A stretch of 64,000 bases of DNA, taken from contig CAIUMH010000031.1 of assembly GCA_903900235.1 (NCBI GenBank), positions 54,471 through 118,470 on the forward strand. The letters run 5' to 3'. The notes beneath the pieces are model-generated. The model searched no databases and had not been told where the DNA came from. It was given only the letters and a program-made list of their open reading frames with translations. Made by a program: the position numbers and the translations under genes. This DNA comes from an uncultured Actinomycetes bacterium. GTDB lineage: Bacteria > Actinomycetota > Acidimicrobiia > Acidimicrobiales > RAAP-2. Shown here piece by piece: positions 1 to 8,463 of the stretch; positions within the stretch are counted from its first letter, which is position 1, and the number at the start of each line of letters is the position of its first letter.

Positions 1-1
1 C

Positions 2-361
2 CACCTGCTCGCCAGCCAGGTCGAGTGGTTCAACGACCATGGTGGCCTTGAGTGGAGCGCTGGCCGCTCCGAGCGCTCGGCCGAGATCCTCTACACGTGG
101 GCCGAACAGTCGGGCTACGCCCGTCCCTTCGTGGAGAACCCCGCACATCGCTCCAACGTGATCGGGACCATCGACTTCGTCGATGCCATCGACGCCACCC
201 AGATCGCCGCCGTACTTCGGGCCAATGGCATTGTGGACACCGAGCCGTACCGCAAGCTCGGTCGCAACCAGCTGCGTATCGCCATGTTCCCGGCAATTGA
301 GCCCGATGACGTGGCCACCCTCTGTGGGGCGATCAACCATATCGTGGGCGCGCTCAGCTAG
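2..361 (+). CDS. serC: Phosphoserine aminotransferase, C-terminal part
   Basis: This is the last 119 residues of a gene that begins left of the window. SerC makes 3-phosphoserine from 3-phosphohydroxypyruvate with glutamate, in cytosolic serine synthesis (PLP-dependent class V aminotransferase). The visible part has the C-terminal small domain of the mycobacterial-type enzyme, including the segments GTIDF, ANGIVDTEPYRKLGRNQLRI and MFPAIEPDDV. The PLP lysine lies upstream, outside the window. The gene ends with TAG and is followed by a strong hairpin before the convergent ilvC. Identification rests on my recall of the mycobacterial SerC C-terminus and is firm. Confidence 0.9.
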   Translation, partial: HLLASQVEWFNDHGGLEWSAGRSERSAEILYTWAEQSGYARPFVENPAHRSNVIGTIDFVDAIDATQIAAVLRANGIVDTEPYRKLGRNQLRIAMFPAIEPDDVATLCGAINHIVGALS

Positions 362-450
362 ATCCAACTGCGTGGATCGAGACCACCTGGTCCACCCGGC
401 AAGTCCCGAGCAACCACCAGACCCCTCTCCTCTCACGCGCCCTGACGCGA

Positions 451-480
451 CGATGCCCGCCGGAATCCCGGCGGGCATCG
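451..480. terminator. Bidirectional hairpin between serC and ilvC
   Basis: A perfect 13-bp inverted repeat with a 4-nt loop lies between the convergent serC and ilvC genes. It is very GC-rich and has no clear U-tract on either side. It probably serves both genes as a terminator. Confidence 0.75.
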
Positions 481-504
481 GAGCGAACCGTTCGTTTGAG
501 CGGC

Positions 505-1560
<1,056 letters not shown>

Positions 1561-1579
1561 TCAGGGGCTGAGCGGTCGC

Positions 1580-2116
1580 TCAGGCTGGAGGATTGAGTCT
1601 AGGCAGCGCGACGCGACCCGTCCGCTGCACCTCGACCGGGGCGTAGTTCGCCTCGAGGTGCCGCTCGAAGGCATCGACTGCCGCCGGGGTGCCCGAGAGC
1701 GAGACGGTGACCGAGTTGGCTGAGAAGTCGACGATGGATGCTCCGGCGTGCGCCATGGAATTGAGCAGGGCTGCTCGACCTTCTTCGCCCACCGACACCG
1801 TGGCCAGCAAGAGCTCACGCTCGGTGGCCTCGTCGGGTCGCATGTCGTTGATCTCAACCACGTTGATCAACTTGTTGAGCTGGCCGACCACCTGGGCGAT
1901 GGGAGCGGACTCGGCATCGACGACGATCGTCAGGCGACTAAAACGTTGGTCCTCTGCGGCTGGCGCAACCGCCAGCGAGAAGATGTTGAAGCCCCTGCGG
2001 CTGAAGAGCCCAGCAATTCGACTGAGCACTCCAGACTTGTTCTCAACAAGGACCGACAAGATGTGGTGGGAGACCGGAGTGTGTTCGGTTGTCCCGCTGA
2101 ACGGCTCTGCCATCAT
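1580..2116 (-). CDS. ilvH: Acetolactate synthase, regulatory small subunit
   Basis: This is the 178-aa regulatory subunit of acetohydroxyacid synthase. It binds the IlvB catalytic subunit, raises its activity and confers valine feedback inhibition. An N-terminal ACT domain starts near residue 18 (SVLVENKSGVLSRIAGLFSR) and a second ferredoxin-like domain fills the C-terminus. The start overlaps the ilvB stop by 4 nt (ATGA), which indicates translational coupling and matched subunit synthesis. The same protein is also called ilvN. Confidence 0.95.
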   Translation of the reverse strand: MMAEPFSGTTEHTPVSHHILSVLVENKSGVLSRIAGLFSRRGFNIFSLAVAPAAEDQRFSRLTIVVDAESAPIAQVVGQLNKLINVVEINDMRPDEATERELLLATVSVGEEGRAALLNSMAHAGASIVDFSANSVTVSLSGTPAAVDAFERHLEANYAPVEVQRTGRVALPRLNPPA

Positions 2117-3831
2117 GCACCTTCTCTCTGTGTGGGGTGGACAACCACGTCGGAGTTCGACGCGCCAGCCGGGACCATTGGGAAGACCTTCTCCGAGGCA
2201 TCTGTGCGGAAGTCGATCACCACCGGTCGGTCGTTGATCGCATTGGCACGCTCGATCGCCGGGATGACGTCCTCAGGGCGATCCACCCGGATCCCGACGC
2301 AGCCCATCGCCTCGGCCAGCATCACGAAGTTGGGCACATCAGGGGTCAGGTAGACCTCGGAGTAGCGCTCCTCGTAGAACATCTCCTGCCATTGGCGGAC
2401 CATGCCGAGATAGGAGTTATTGAGGATGGCGATCTTGACCGGGATCCCCTCGACCCGAGCGGTCACAAGCTCTTGGGCGGTCATCTGGAAGCAGCCATCT
2501 CCGTCGATGCCCCAGACCGTCCGGCCGGGCTCGCCGACCTTGGCCCCGATGGCACCGGGGACGGCAAAGCCCATGGTGCCCGCACCACCCGAGTTGATCC
2601 ACGTATACGGGGTCTCGTAACTCCAATGCTGGGCCGCCCACATCTGGTGCTGCCCGACACCAGCCACAACAATGGTGTCGGCTGGGCTATGGGCGGCAAG
2701 CGCCTCAATCACGGCCTGCGGCTTGAGGGCTTGGCCTTCTTCTGCTGGTTCGAAGGTCAGCGGGTATCGCTCCTGCCACTCAGAAAGCTGGGCCCACCAA
2801 GCGGAGCGATCCGTCTGGGTCTTGGAGGCCGACACCGTGGCGAGCGCCTCGGTGACCCGACGGGCATCGCCGACGATCCCGATGTCGGCACGACGGACCT
2901 TGTTGAGCTCAGCCGGGTCGATGTCGACGTGGATGATCTGAGCCTTGGGGGCGAAGCCGTCAAGCTTGCCTGTGACCCGGTCATCGAATCTGGCACCGAG
3001 CGACACCAGCAGGTCAGCCTCCTGCATGGCGGTGATCGCCGTGTAATTGCCGTGCATGCCGGGCATGCCCAGGCACAGCTCGTGACTGTCAGGGAAGGCG
3101 CCACGGGCCATGAGGGTGGTGACCACCGGAATCCCGGTCGTCTCGGCCAGAGTCCGCAAGGCACCCGCCCCTCGGGCCTTCAAGATGCCGCCGCCCACAT
3201 AGAGCACCGGGCGCTCGGCAGTGGCCATCATCTGGGCAGCCGCCTCGATGAGCTCGGCGTCGCCGTCGAGCTGGGGCTTGTAGCCGGGCAGATCAAGCTC
3301 ATCGAAGGACGGCGGATCCACCCATTCGACCTCGGTCTGGGCGATGTCCTTGGGGAAGTCGACGAGGACTGGGCCGGGACGGCCAGTGGTGGCCACGTAG
3401 AACGCCTCGGCGATGACCGTCGGAATGTCAGCGACGTCGGTGATCAGCCAGTTGTGCTTGGTGATCCCCTGGGTGATCCCAGTGATGTCGCATTCCTGGA
3501 AGGCATCGGTGCCAATGGCAGCGGTGGGGACTTGTCCGGTGATGACAACCAAGGGGATCGAGTCCATGTAGGCGTTCGAGATTGGGGTGACGATGTTGGT
3601 CGCCCCGGGGCCCGAGGTCACCAAGGCCACACCAGGCCGACCGGTGGCCTGTGCGTAGCCTTCGGCCATGTGGCCGGCCCCCTGCTCATGCCGGACCAGG
3701 ATGTGGCGAATCGTCGAGTCGATGATCGGGTCGTAGACCGGGAGGATTGCTCCACCGGGCAGGCCGAAGATGACCTCGACGCCTTGGGCCTCGAGGGACT
3801 TGATGAGTGACTGTGCACCGGTGATCTTCAT
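2113..3831 (-). CDS. ilvB: Acetolactate synthase, catalytic large subunit
   Basis: This is the 572-aa thiamine-diphosphate enzyme that condenses two pyruvates, or pyruvate with 2-oxobutyrate, as the first committed step of branched-chain amino acid synthesis. The catalytic glutamate lies in VRHEQGAGHMAEGYA (about residue 49). The ThDP/Mg motif begins at IDGDGCFQMT in the C-terminal third. The central domain carries the FAD-binding segment. It is the first gene of the ilv operon, with an SD-like GGAGG just upstream. A leader peptide and a hairpin 50-150 nt upstream point to attenuation. Confidence 0.97.
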   Translation of the reverse strand: MKITGAQSLIKSLEAQGVEVIFGLPGGAILPVYDPIIDSTIRHILVRHEQGAGHMAEGYAQATGRPGVALVTSGPGATNIVTPISNAYMDSIPLVVITGQVPTAAIGTDAFQECDITGITQGITKHNWLITDVADIPTVIAEAFYVATTGRPGPVLVDFPKDIAQTEVEWVDPPSFDELDLPGYKPQLDGDAELIEAAAQMMATAERPVLYVGGGILKARGAGALRTLAETTGIPVVTTLMARGAFPDSHELCLGMPGMHGNYTAITAMQEADLLVSLGARFDDRVTGKLDGFAPKAQIIHVDIDPAELNKVRRADIGIVGDARRVTEALATVSASKTQTDRSAWWAQLSEWQERYPLTFEPAEEGQALKPQAVIEALAAHSPADTIVVAGVGQHQMWAAQHWSYETPYTWINSGGAGTMGFAVPGAIGAKVGEPGRTVWGIDGDGCFQMTAQELVTARVEGIPVKIAILNNSYLGMVRQWQEMFYEERYSEVYLTPDVPNFVMLAEAMGCVGIRVDRPEDVIPAIERANAINDRPVVIDFRTDASEKVFPMVPAGASNSDVVVHPTQREGA

Positions 3832-3880
3832 TGCGGGTCCTCCGTGAGGTGGGACGTGGGGATGGGTCAGGAAATACAGA

Positions 3881-3900
3881 GACCTCCCTGAAGGGAGGTC
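3881..3900 (-). terminator. Attenuator hairpin upstream of ilvB
   Basis: A compact inverted repeat (8-bp arms GACCTCCC and GGGAGGTC, 4-nt loop) lies between the leader ORF and ilvB. Read on the minus strand it is followed by a modest T-rich run. The same octamer-like segment GACCTCC occurs inside the leader ORF and could pair with the 3' arm of this hairpin. That would give the alternative structures needed for attenuation. The fold has not been computed. Confidence 0.65.
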
Positions 3901-3934
3901 GGGGGCGAGCGCGTGCGGGGTCTGTCAGCGCGCG

Positions 3935-3982
3935 CTAGCGCACTACTACTACGAGTGCCGGGCGAAGGAGGTCGCTACTCAC
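3935..3982 (-). CDS. Branched-chain amino acid leader peptide (15 aa)
   Basis: A 15-codon ORF starts with GTG and ends with TAG. It reads MSSDLLRPALVVVVR, with three leucine codons and four consecutive valine codons (GTA GTA GTA GTG). This is the classic composition of a transcription-attenuation leader: ribosome stalling at scarce Leu- or Val-tRNA would change folding of the downstream hairpin and let ilvB be transcribed. It lies about 104 nt before the ilvB start. No Shine-Dalgarno is evident, so it may be translated from a leaderless transcript. The codon pattern is seen directly; the mechanism is inferred from known ilv leaders in Actinobacteria. Confidence 0.8.
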   Translation of the reverse strand: MSSDLLRPALVVVVR

Positions 3983-3989
3983 AAAGACA

Positions 3990-4019
3990 ACTCTGCCACA
4001 TCTTCCGCCGTCCGCACAA
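3990..4019 (-). promoter_or_regulatory. Possible promoter of the ilvBHC leader
   Basis: On the minus strand TTGTGC (4014-4019) and CAGAGT (3990-3995) are 18 nt apart. The -10-like box ends 7 nt before the leader GTG, which fits a leaderless transcript. Both boxes are weak matches, so this is only a candidate. Confidence 0.3.
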
Positions 4020-4069
4020 GCCCCGATGATCATCGTCACCGTGGTCCCCGAATCTCACGAGCACTGGTG

Positions 4070-5512
4070 TCAGCCGCGACGCTGTCGAAGTCCAGCGTTG
4101 ACGGCCTTTCCGTCCGCCTGACCCTTCGTCGCCGCCATCACCTTGCCGGTGAAGAAGCCGGTCAGCTTGTCGTCGCCCTCCACATAGCGCTGCCAGGCAT
4201 CGCGGTTCTCGGCGATCACGGCATCGAGGACGGCGTCAAGTGCTCCGGCATCCATCTGTTCGAAGCCCTTGGTCTTGGCCACCGCACGGGGATCTCCCCC
4301 GCCGTCAGCCACCAGGTCAGCGAGAACCGCCTTGGACTGCGTGGCCGAGACCTCACCGGCTTCCTCCATCTGGAGCAGCACCACCATGGTGTCTTCGTCG
4401 AGGTGACCACCATCGCTCAACGCCCCGGCAAGCTCATTGGCCACTCGGGCCAGTGCCAGCGGTGCGGCAACCCCTGCGGCCGCCGCCGCTATCACGTAGC
4501 GATCGATACCCTGGTCCACCACGCTGGCGATCTGATCAGCCTGGGACTCGGTGGCCTGTTCGCCCATCAGGGCGACCAAGGTGCGTCGACGCTCGGCAGG
4601 CATCGCCGGCAGACTGGCCCGGATGGCATCGATCTGCTCATCGCTCGGAGCCAACGGGACGAGGTCGGGCTCCGGGAAGTACCGGTAGTCGTAGGCCTCC
4701 TCTTTGGAGCGCAGCGTCTGGGTTCGTCCTGCGTCCTCATCCCAGTGGCGAGTCTCTTGGACGATGGCCTGGCCGTCCTCGAGCAACATCACCTGACGCA
4801 GTGCCTCGTGGTCGATGGCCCGCTGCACGGAGCGCAGCGAGTTCAGGTTCTTGATCTCGCACCTCGTGCCGAAGGGGGCATCGGGACCGCGACGGACCGA
4901 CACGTTGGCGTCGACTCGCATCGATCCCTCCTCCATGCGCCCGTCCGAGGCGCCAGTGGCAATCAGGATGGAACGGAGCTCGGCGGCGTAGCGGCGGGCC
5001 TGTTCAGCAGAGCGGATGTCGGGGCCGGAGACGATCTCGACCAGCGGCACTCCAGCACGGTTGTAGTCGACGATGGACTCGTCGGCCCCGTGGATCCGGC
5101 CGGTGCCGCCGAGGTGCGTGGTCTTGCCGGTGTCTTCTTCCATGTGGGCGCGCTCAACGAGCACCCGGGTGCCATCGGGGAGGTCGAGATGCCCGATGCC
5201 GTTGATCGGCTTGTCGTACTGGCTGATCTGGTAGTCCTTGGGCTGGTCAGGGTAGAAGTAGTTCTTCCGGGCGAAGACCGACGGCGCGATCTGGCAGTGC
5301 AGGGCCAGACCGATGCGGATCGCCAGCTCCACCGCCTTTTCGTTTAGGACGGGCAACGATCCAGGCAGGCCGAGGCAGACCGGGCACACATTGGTGTTCG
5401 GCTCCCCACCAAAGGCATTCGCGCACCCACAGAACAATTTGGTGGCGGTAGCAAGCTCGGTGTGGACCTCGAGGCCCACCACCATCTCCCAGTCGTCTGG
5501 CAACTCGGCCAT
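4070..5512 (-). CDS. gatB: Asp/Glu-tRNA amidotransferase subunit B
   Basis: GatB (480 aa) is the kinase/tRNA-binding subunit of GatCAB. The complex converts misacylated Glu-tRNA(Gln) or Asp-tRNA(Asn) into Gln-tRNA or Asn-tRNA in bacteria lacking the matching synthetase. The N-terminal signature GLEVHTEL is at about residues 13-20, followed by a Zn-cluster-like CGCANAFG...CPVCLG segment. The YDYRYFPEPDLVPL motif lies mid-protein, and the C-terminal helical/YqeY tail binds tRNA. The gene starts 2 nt after gatA ends, with a purine-rich SD inside the gatA 3' end. Confidence 0.97.
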   Translation of the reverse strand: MAELPDDWEMVVGLEVHTELATATKLFCGCANAFGGEPNTNVCPVCLGLPGSLPVLNEKAVELAIRIGLALHCQIAPSVFARKNYFYPDQPKDYQISQYDKPINGIGHLDLPDGTRVLVERAHMEEDTGKTTHLGGTGRIHGADESIVDYNRAGVPLVEIVSGPDIRSAEQARRYAAELRSILIATGASDGRMEEGSMRVDANVSVRRGPDAPFGTRCEIKNLNSLRSVQRAIDHEALRQVMLLEDGQAIVQETRHWDEDAGRTQTLRSKEEAYDYRYFPEPDLVPLAPSDEQIDAIRASLPAMPAERRRTLVALMGEQATESQADQIASVVDQGIDRYVIAAAAAGVAAPLALARVANELAGALSDGGHLDEDTMVVLLQMEEAGEVSATQSKAVLADLVADGGGDPRAVAKTKGFEQMDAGALDAVLDAVIAENRDAWQRYVEGDDKLTGFFTGKVMAATKGQADGKAVNAGLRQRRG

Positions 5513-5514
5513 GA

Positions 5515-6930
5515 TCAGGACCTTCCCTTCTCAATGACCGCCGCCGCCCGCAAGAGCCGCTCTTCGGAGAGCGCCGGACCGAGGAGCTGGACGCCGATCG
5601 GCAGGCCGGCGGCATCGGACCCGGCCGGCACGCTGATGGCCGGGTGGCCGGCCAAGTTGGTTGGAATGGTGAAGACATCTGAGAGGTACATCTCCATCGG
5701 GTCTGACACCTTGGCCCCGAGGCCAAACGCCGTCGTTGGAGTGGTTGCTCCGAGGATCAGATCCACCGAGCGATAGGCGTCGGCGAAGGCGTTGATGATC
5801 AACGTCCGGGTTCGCTGGGCCTGGGCGTAGTAGGCGTCGTAGTAGCCCGCCGAGAGCGCGTAGGTGCCGAGCATGATGCGGCGTTTGACTTCGTCACCGA
5901 AGCCGGCAGTCCTTGAGGCGGCATTCATCTCGGCCACGTTGGCGGCATCGACCCGAAGGCCGTAGCGGACGCCGTCATAGCGGGCGAGGTTCGACGAGGC
6001 CTCGGCCGGGGCGATCAAGTAGTAGGCCGAGAGGCCGTAGTGCAGCTCGGGGATCGACATCTCCACGATCTCGGCGCCCGCTGCCGCGAGCAGCTCCGCC
6101 GAGGCGGTGACGGCGGCGGTGATCTCTGGGCTGGCTCCCTCGATCAGGTCTCGGCACAGGCCGACCCGGAGTCCGCCCACGCCATCGTCGAGACGGTCAA
6201 CGAGCATCGGTGCTGGCACGTCGAGCGAGGTGGAGTCGAGGGGGTCGTGGCCGGCGATGACCTCGAGCAGCAGCGCGGCATCCTCCACGCTCTGGGCGAA
6301 TGGTCCGACCTGATCGAGCGACGAAGCGAAGGCCACGAGGCCGTATCGCGAGACAAGGCCATAGGTGGGCTTGACTCCCACCACCCCGCAGAAGGCAGCA
6401 GGCTGGCGGATCGAGCCACCGGTGTCGGAGCCGAGCGACAGCGGAACCATCCCTGCGCCAACCGCAGCGGCAGAACCGCCGCTCGAGCCTCCGGGGACCT
6501 TGGAGTGGTCCACCGGGTTCTTGGTTGGCCCATAGGCCGAGTTCTCGGTCGACGAGCCCATGGCGAACTCGTCCATGTTGGTCGTGCCGATGATGATGGC
6601 ACCGGCCGCTTCGAGGCTGCGCACGACCGTGGCGTCGTACGGGGGCCGCCACCCGTCGAGGATCTTGCTAGCGCATGACGTCACCCGTCCGCGCTGGCAG
6701 ATGTTGTCTTTCACCCCGATCGGCACGCCGGCGAGCGGACCGACATCGCGTCCCTCTGCTACCGCTGCGTCGATACCACGGGCCGCTTCCCGGGCGGCCT
6801 CCGCATGGACCTCGGTGAAGGCGTGGAGTTCTCCGTCATGGGTCGAGATCTCTGCGAGTGATGCCTCGACGACCTCGGTCGCCCGACGATTGCCAGCAGC
6901 CACCTCGGCGGCAATGCGGCGAGCGCTCAT
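5515..6930 (-). CDS. gatA: Asp/Glu-tRNA amidotransferase subunit A
   Basis: GatA (471 aa) is the glutaminase subunit that releases ammonia for GatB. It belongs to the amidase-signature family. The glycine/serine-rich signature GGSSGGSAAAV, the GSDTGGSIRQPA strand with the catalytic serine, and the upstream lysine in GVKDNI are all visible, so the Ser-cisSer-Lys triad looks intact. Its ATG overlaps the gatC stop by 4 nt. Length and motifs are typical. Confidence 0.97.
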   Translation of the reverse strand: MSARRIAAEVAAGNRRATEVVEASLAEISTHDGELHAFTEVHAEAAREAARGIDAAVAEGRDVGPLAGVPIGVKDNICQRGRVTSCASKILDGWRPPYDATVVRSLEAAGAIIIGTTNMDEFAMGSSTENSAYGPTKNPVDHSKVPGGSSGGSAAAVGAGMVPLSLGSDTGGSIRQPAAFCGVVGVKPTYGLVSRYGLVAFASSLDQVGPFAQSVEDAALLLEVIAGHDPLDSTSLDVPAPMLVDRLDDGVGGLRVGLCRDLIEGASPEITAAVTASAELLAAAGAEIVEMSIPELHYGLSAYYLIAPAEASSNLARYDGVRYGLRVDAANVAEMNAASRTAGFGDEVKRRIMLGTYALSAGYYDAYYAQAQRTRTLIINAFADAYRSVDLILGATTPTTAFGLGAKVSDPMEMYLSDVFTIPTNLAGHPAISVPAGSDAAGLPIGVQLLGPALSEERLLRAAAVIEKGRS

Positions 6931-7235
6931 CCTTCCTCGCCCACGATCTGGGGCACGAGGAACCGATGATCTGCCACTGCTGGCGCCTGGGAGAGCACCT
7001 CGGCCCGGTCGAGCGAGGGTCGAACCTCATCAGTGCGAAGGACGTTGATGAGTTCAAGCGGGTGCTCAGTGACCTTGAGCGCTGAAAGGTCAAGCGCGGC
7101 GAGATCCGCCGCGTGGCCCAGGATCGAGGCCAATTGCCCGGTAAAGCGCTCTACCTCCTCGTCGGTCAGATTCAGACGGGCGAGGACGGCGACCTTGGCC
7201 ACGTCGGCAGCGGACAGTGGGGTGGGATCGCTCAC
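6927..7235 (-). CDS. gatC: Asp/Glu-tRNA amidotransferase subunit C
   Basis: GatC (102 aa) wraps around and stabilises the GatA-GatB pair. The N-terminal helix has the family pattern VAKVAVLARLNLTDEE at residues 11-26, and the C-terminal segment has the usual LREDxV-like stretch (here LRTDEVRPSLDRAEVL). It starts with GTG, and that GTG overlaps the stop of the upstream esterase by 4 nt. The order C-A-B in one transcript is the common arrangement. Confidence 0.93.
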   Translation of the reverse strand: MSDPTPLSAADVAKVAVLARLNLTDEEVERFTGQLASILGHAADLAALDLSALKVTEHPLELINVLRTDEVRPSLDRAEVLSQAPAVADHRFLVPQIVGEEG

Positions 7236-7984
7236 GCGTTGGCGATGCGCTCGACGAAGGCCACCGACTGCGCCTCGATCAGCTCGGCATCGTGATCGAG
7301 CGTGGCCACGTGGTAGCTGCGCTCGAGGATCACGCGCTCGATGGGCCCAGCCACGCTGGCCACGAGGTGGTCACCATTCGAGAACGGCACCACATGGTCC
7401 TGGACGCTCGAGAACAGCAGGATCGGAGCGGCAATTGCTCCGAGATGGGCCGAGACTTCCTCCACGGCCGCGAAGAGCGAGACGGCCGGAGCCAGTGGCG
7501 TTGCGGGGTAGCTCCGTTCGTCGGCACCCTCGATGGCAATATCTGATCCGATGGCATCCATCACCTCGACGCCCGAGTCGAGGAGGGCCTTGGCACCCTC
7601 GGCGAGCTCCGCCGAGTACTCGACCAGTGGGTTCACCAGGATGAGACCGGCGATCTCCGGGTGGTTCTCGGCCAGCCAACAGGTCAGCGCTCCCCCCATC
7701 GAAAGACCCGCCACCACGATGCGCTCAGTGCGAGCCGAGAGTGCCTGAAAGGCAAACTCCGCAGCCCCCGACCAGTCCTCCCAGCGCGTGGGGATCATGT
7801 CCTCGACGACCGTGCCGTGGCCCGGCAGCAGCGGCATTTCGACGCTGTGACCGGCATTGGCCATCGCCTCGGCGAGCGCACGCACAGAGAAGGGGCTTCC
7901 GGTGAAACCGTGGAGCACGAGTACTCCGGTCGAACCGCCATCAACACTCAAGGGCTCGCAGCCCTCCATCACAGGTGCAGTCAT
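7232..7984 (-). CDS. Alpha/beta-hydrolase carboxylesterase (Est30-like)
   Basis: This 250-aa serine hydrolase resembles Est30-type carboxylesterases and monoacylglycerol lipases. The oxyanion region LVLHGFTGSPFS is near residue 22, the nucleophile elbow is GLSMGG, the acid residue is in SSVQDHVVP and the histidine is in YHVATLDHD, so the triad is complete. There is no signal peptide. The ATG was chosen because the upstream codons run into the divergent SCP2 promoter. It is translationally coupled to gatC by a 4-nt overlap, although no functional link to tRNA amidation is known. Natural substrate unknown. Confidence 0.82.
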   Translation of the reverse strand: MTAPVMEGCEPLSVDGGSTGVLVLHGFTGSPFSVRALAEAMANAGHSVEMPLLPGHGTVVEDMIPTRWEDWSGAAEFAFQALSARTERIVVAGLSMGGALTCWLAENHPEIAGLILVNPLVEYSAELAEGAKALLDSGVEVMDAIGSDIAIEGADERSYPATPLAPAVSLFAAVEEVSAHLGAIAAPILLFSSVQDHVVPFSNGDHLVASVAGPIERVILERSYHVATLDHDAELIEAQSVAFVERIANA

Positions 7985-8040
7985 GTCTCCCATCGTATCG
8001 GCACCGCTACCCTGTCGGATGAGTCGAGGAGGAGATGGAG

Positions 8041-8442
8041 ATGGCCCACGAGTTCCTGAGCCCTGAGTGGATCGCTGCCGTGCGTGAGCTTCGCGAGCAG
8101 CACCCAGAAGCCGGGTCATCGATCCCACTCGCCGTCCGGATGAACCTCGTGGTCACCGAGGGTCCTTCCGGGACGCTCTCGCATGCCCACGTTGACACCT
8201 CGGCCGGGGCCCTCATGGTCGAGGAGGGTCACCTCGTCGAGCCGGATCTGAGCGTCACGGTTGACTTCGTGACCGCTCGAGCCTTGTTGGTCGAAGGGAA
8301 CCCTCAGGCCGCCATGTCGGCGTTTATGGCGGGGAAGATCCGCATTGAGGGCGACATGGCCAAACTCATGGTGTTGCAGGGCGCATCTCCGGATGCCAAT
8401 GCCCAATCCTTCGCCGAGGGCGTGCGGTCGATCACCATCTGA
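8041..8442 (+). CDS. SCP2 sterol-transfer-domain protein
   Basis: This 133-aa protein is a single SCP2-like lipid-binding fold. Typical features are a long amphipathic helix at the N-terminus, a central beta sheet (SVTVDFVTARALLVEG) and the AFMAGKIRIEGDMAKLM segment that closes the domain. Such proteins bind lipids or acyl-CoA in the cytosol. The start at 8041 has a strong GAGGAGG about 8 nt upstream; an ATG at 8035 lies too close to that SD. It is divergent from the esterase. No catalytic residues are expected. Confidence 0.8.
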   Translation: MAHEFLSPEWIAAVRELREQHPEAGSSIPLAVRMNLVVTEGPSGTLSHAHVDTSAGALMVEEGHLVEPDLSVTVDFVTARALLVEGNPQAAMSAFMAGKIRIEGDMAKLMVLQGASPDANAQSFAEGVRSITI

Positions 8443-8463
8443 TCCGCCCAGATGGGGGGTCGA

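Noticed and set aside
2137..3810. Long plus-strand open frame across ilvB
   Set aside because: Antisense to ilvB, low-complexity composition, no motif and no start signal.
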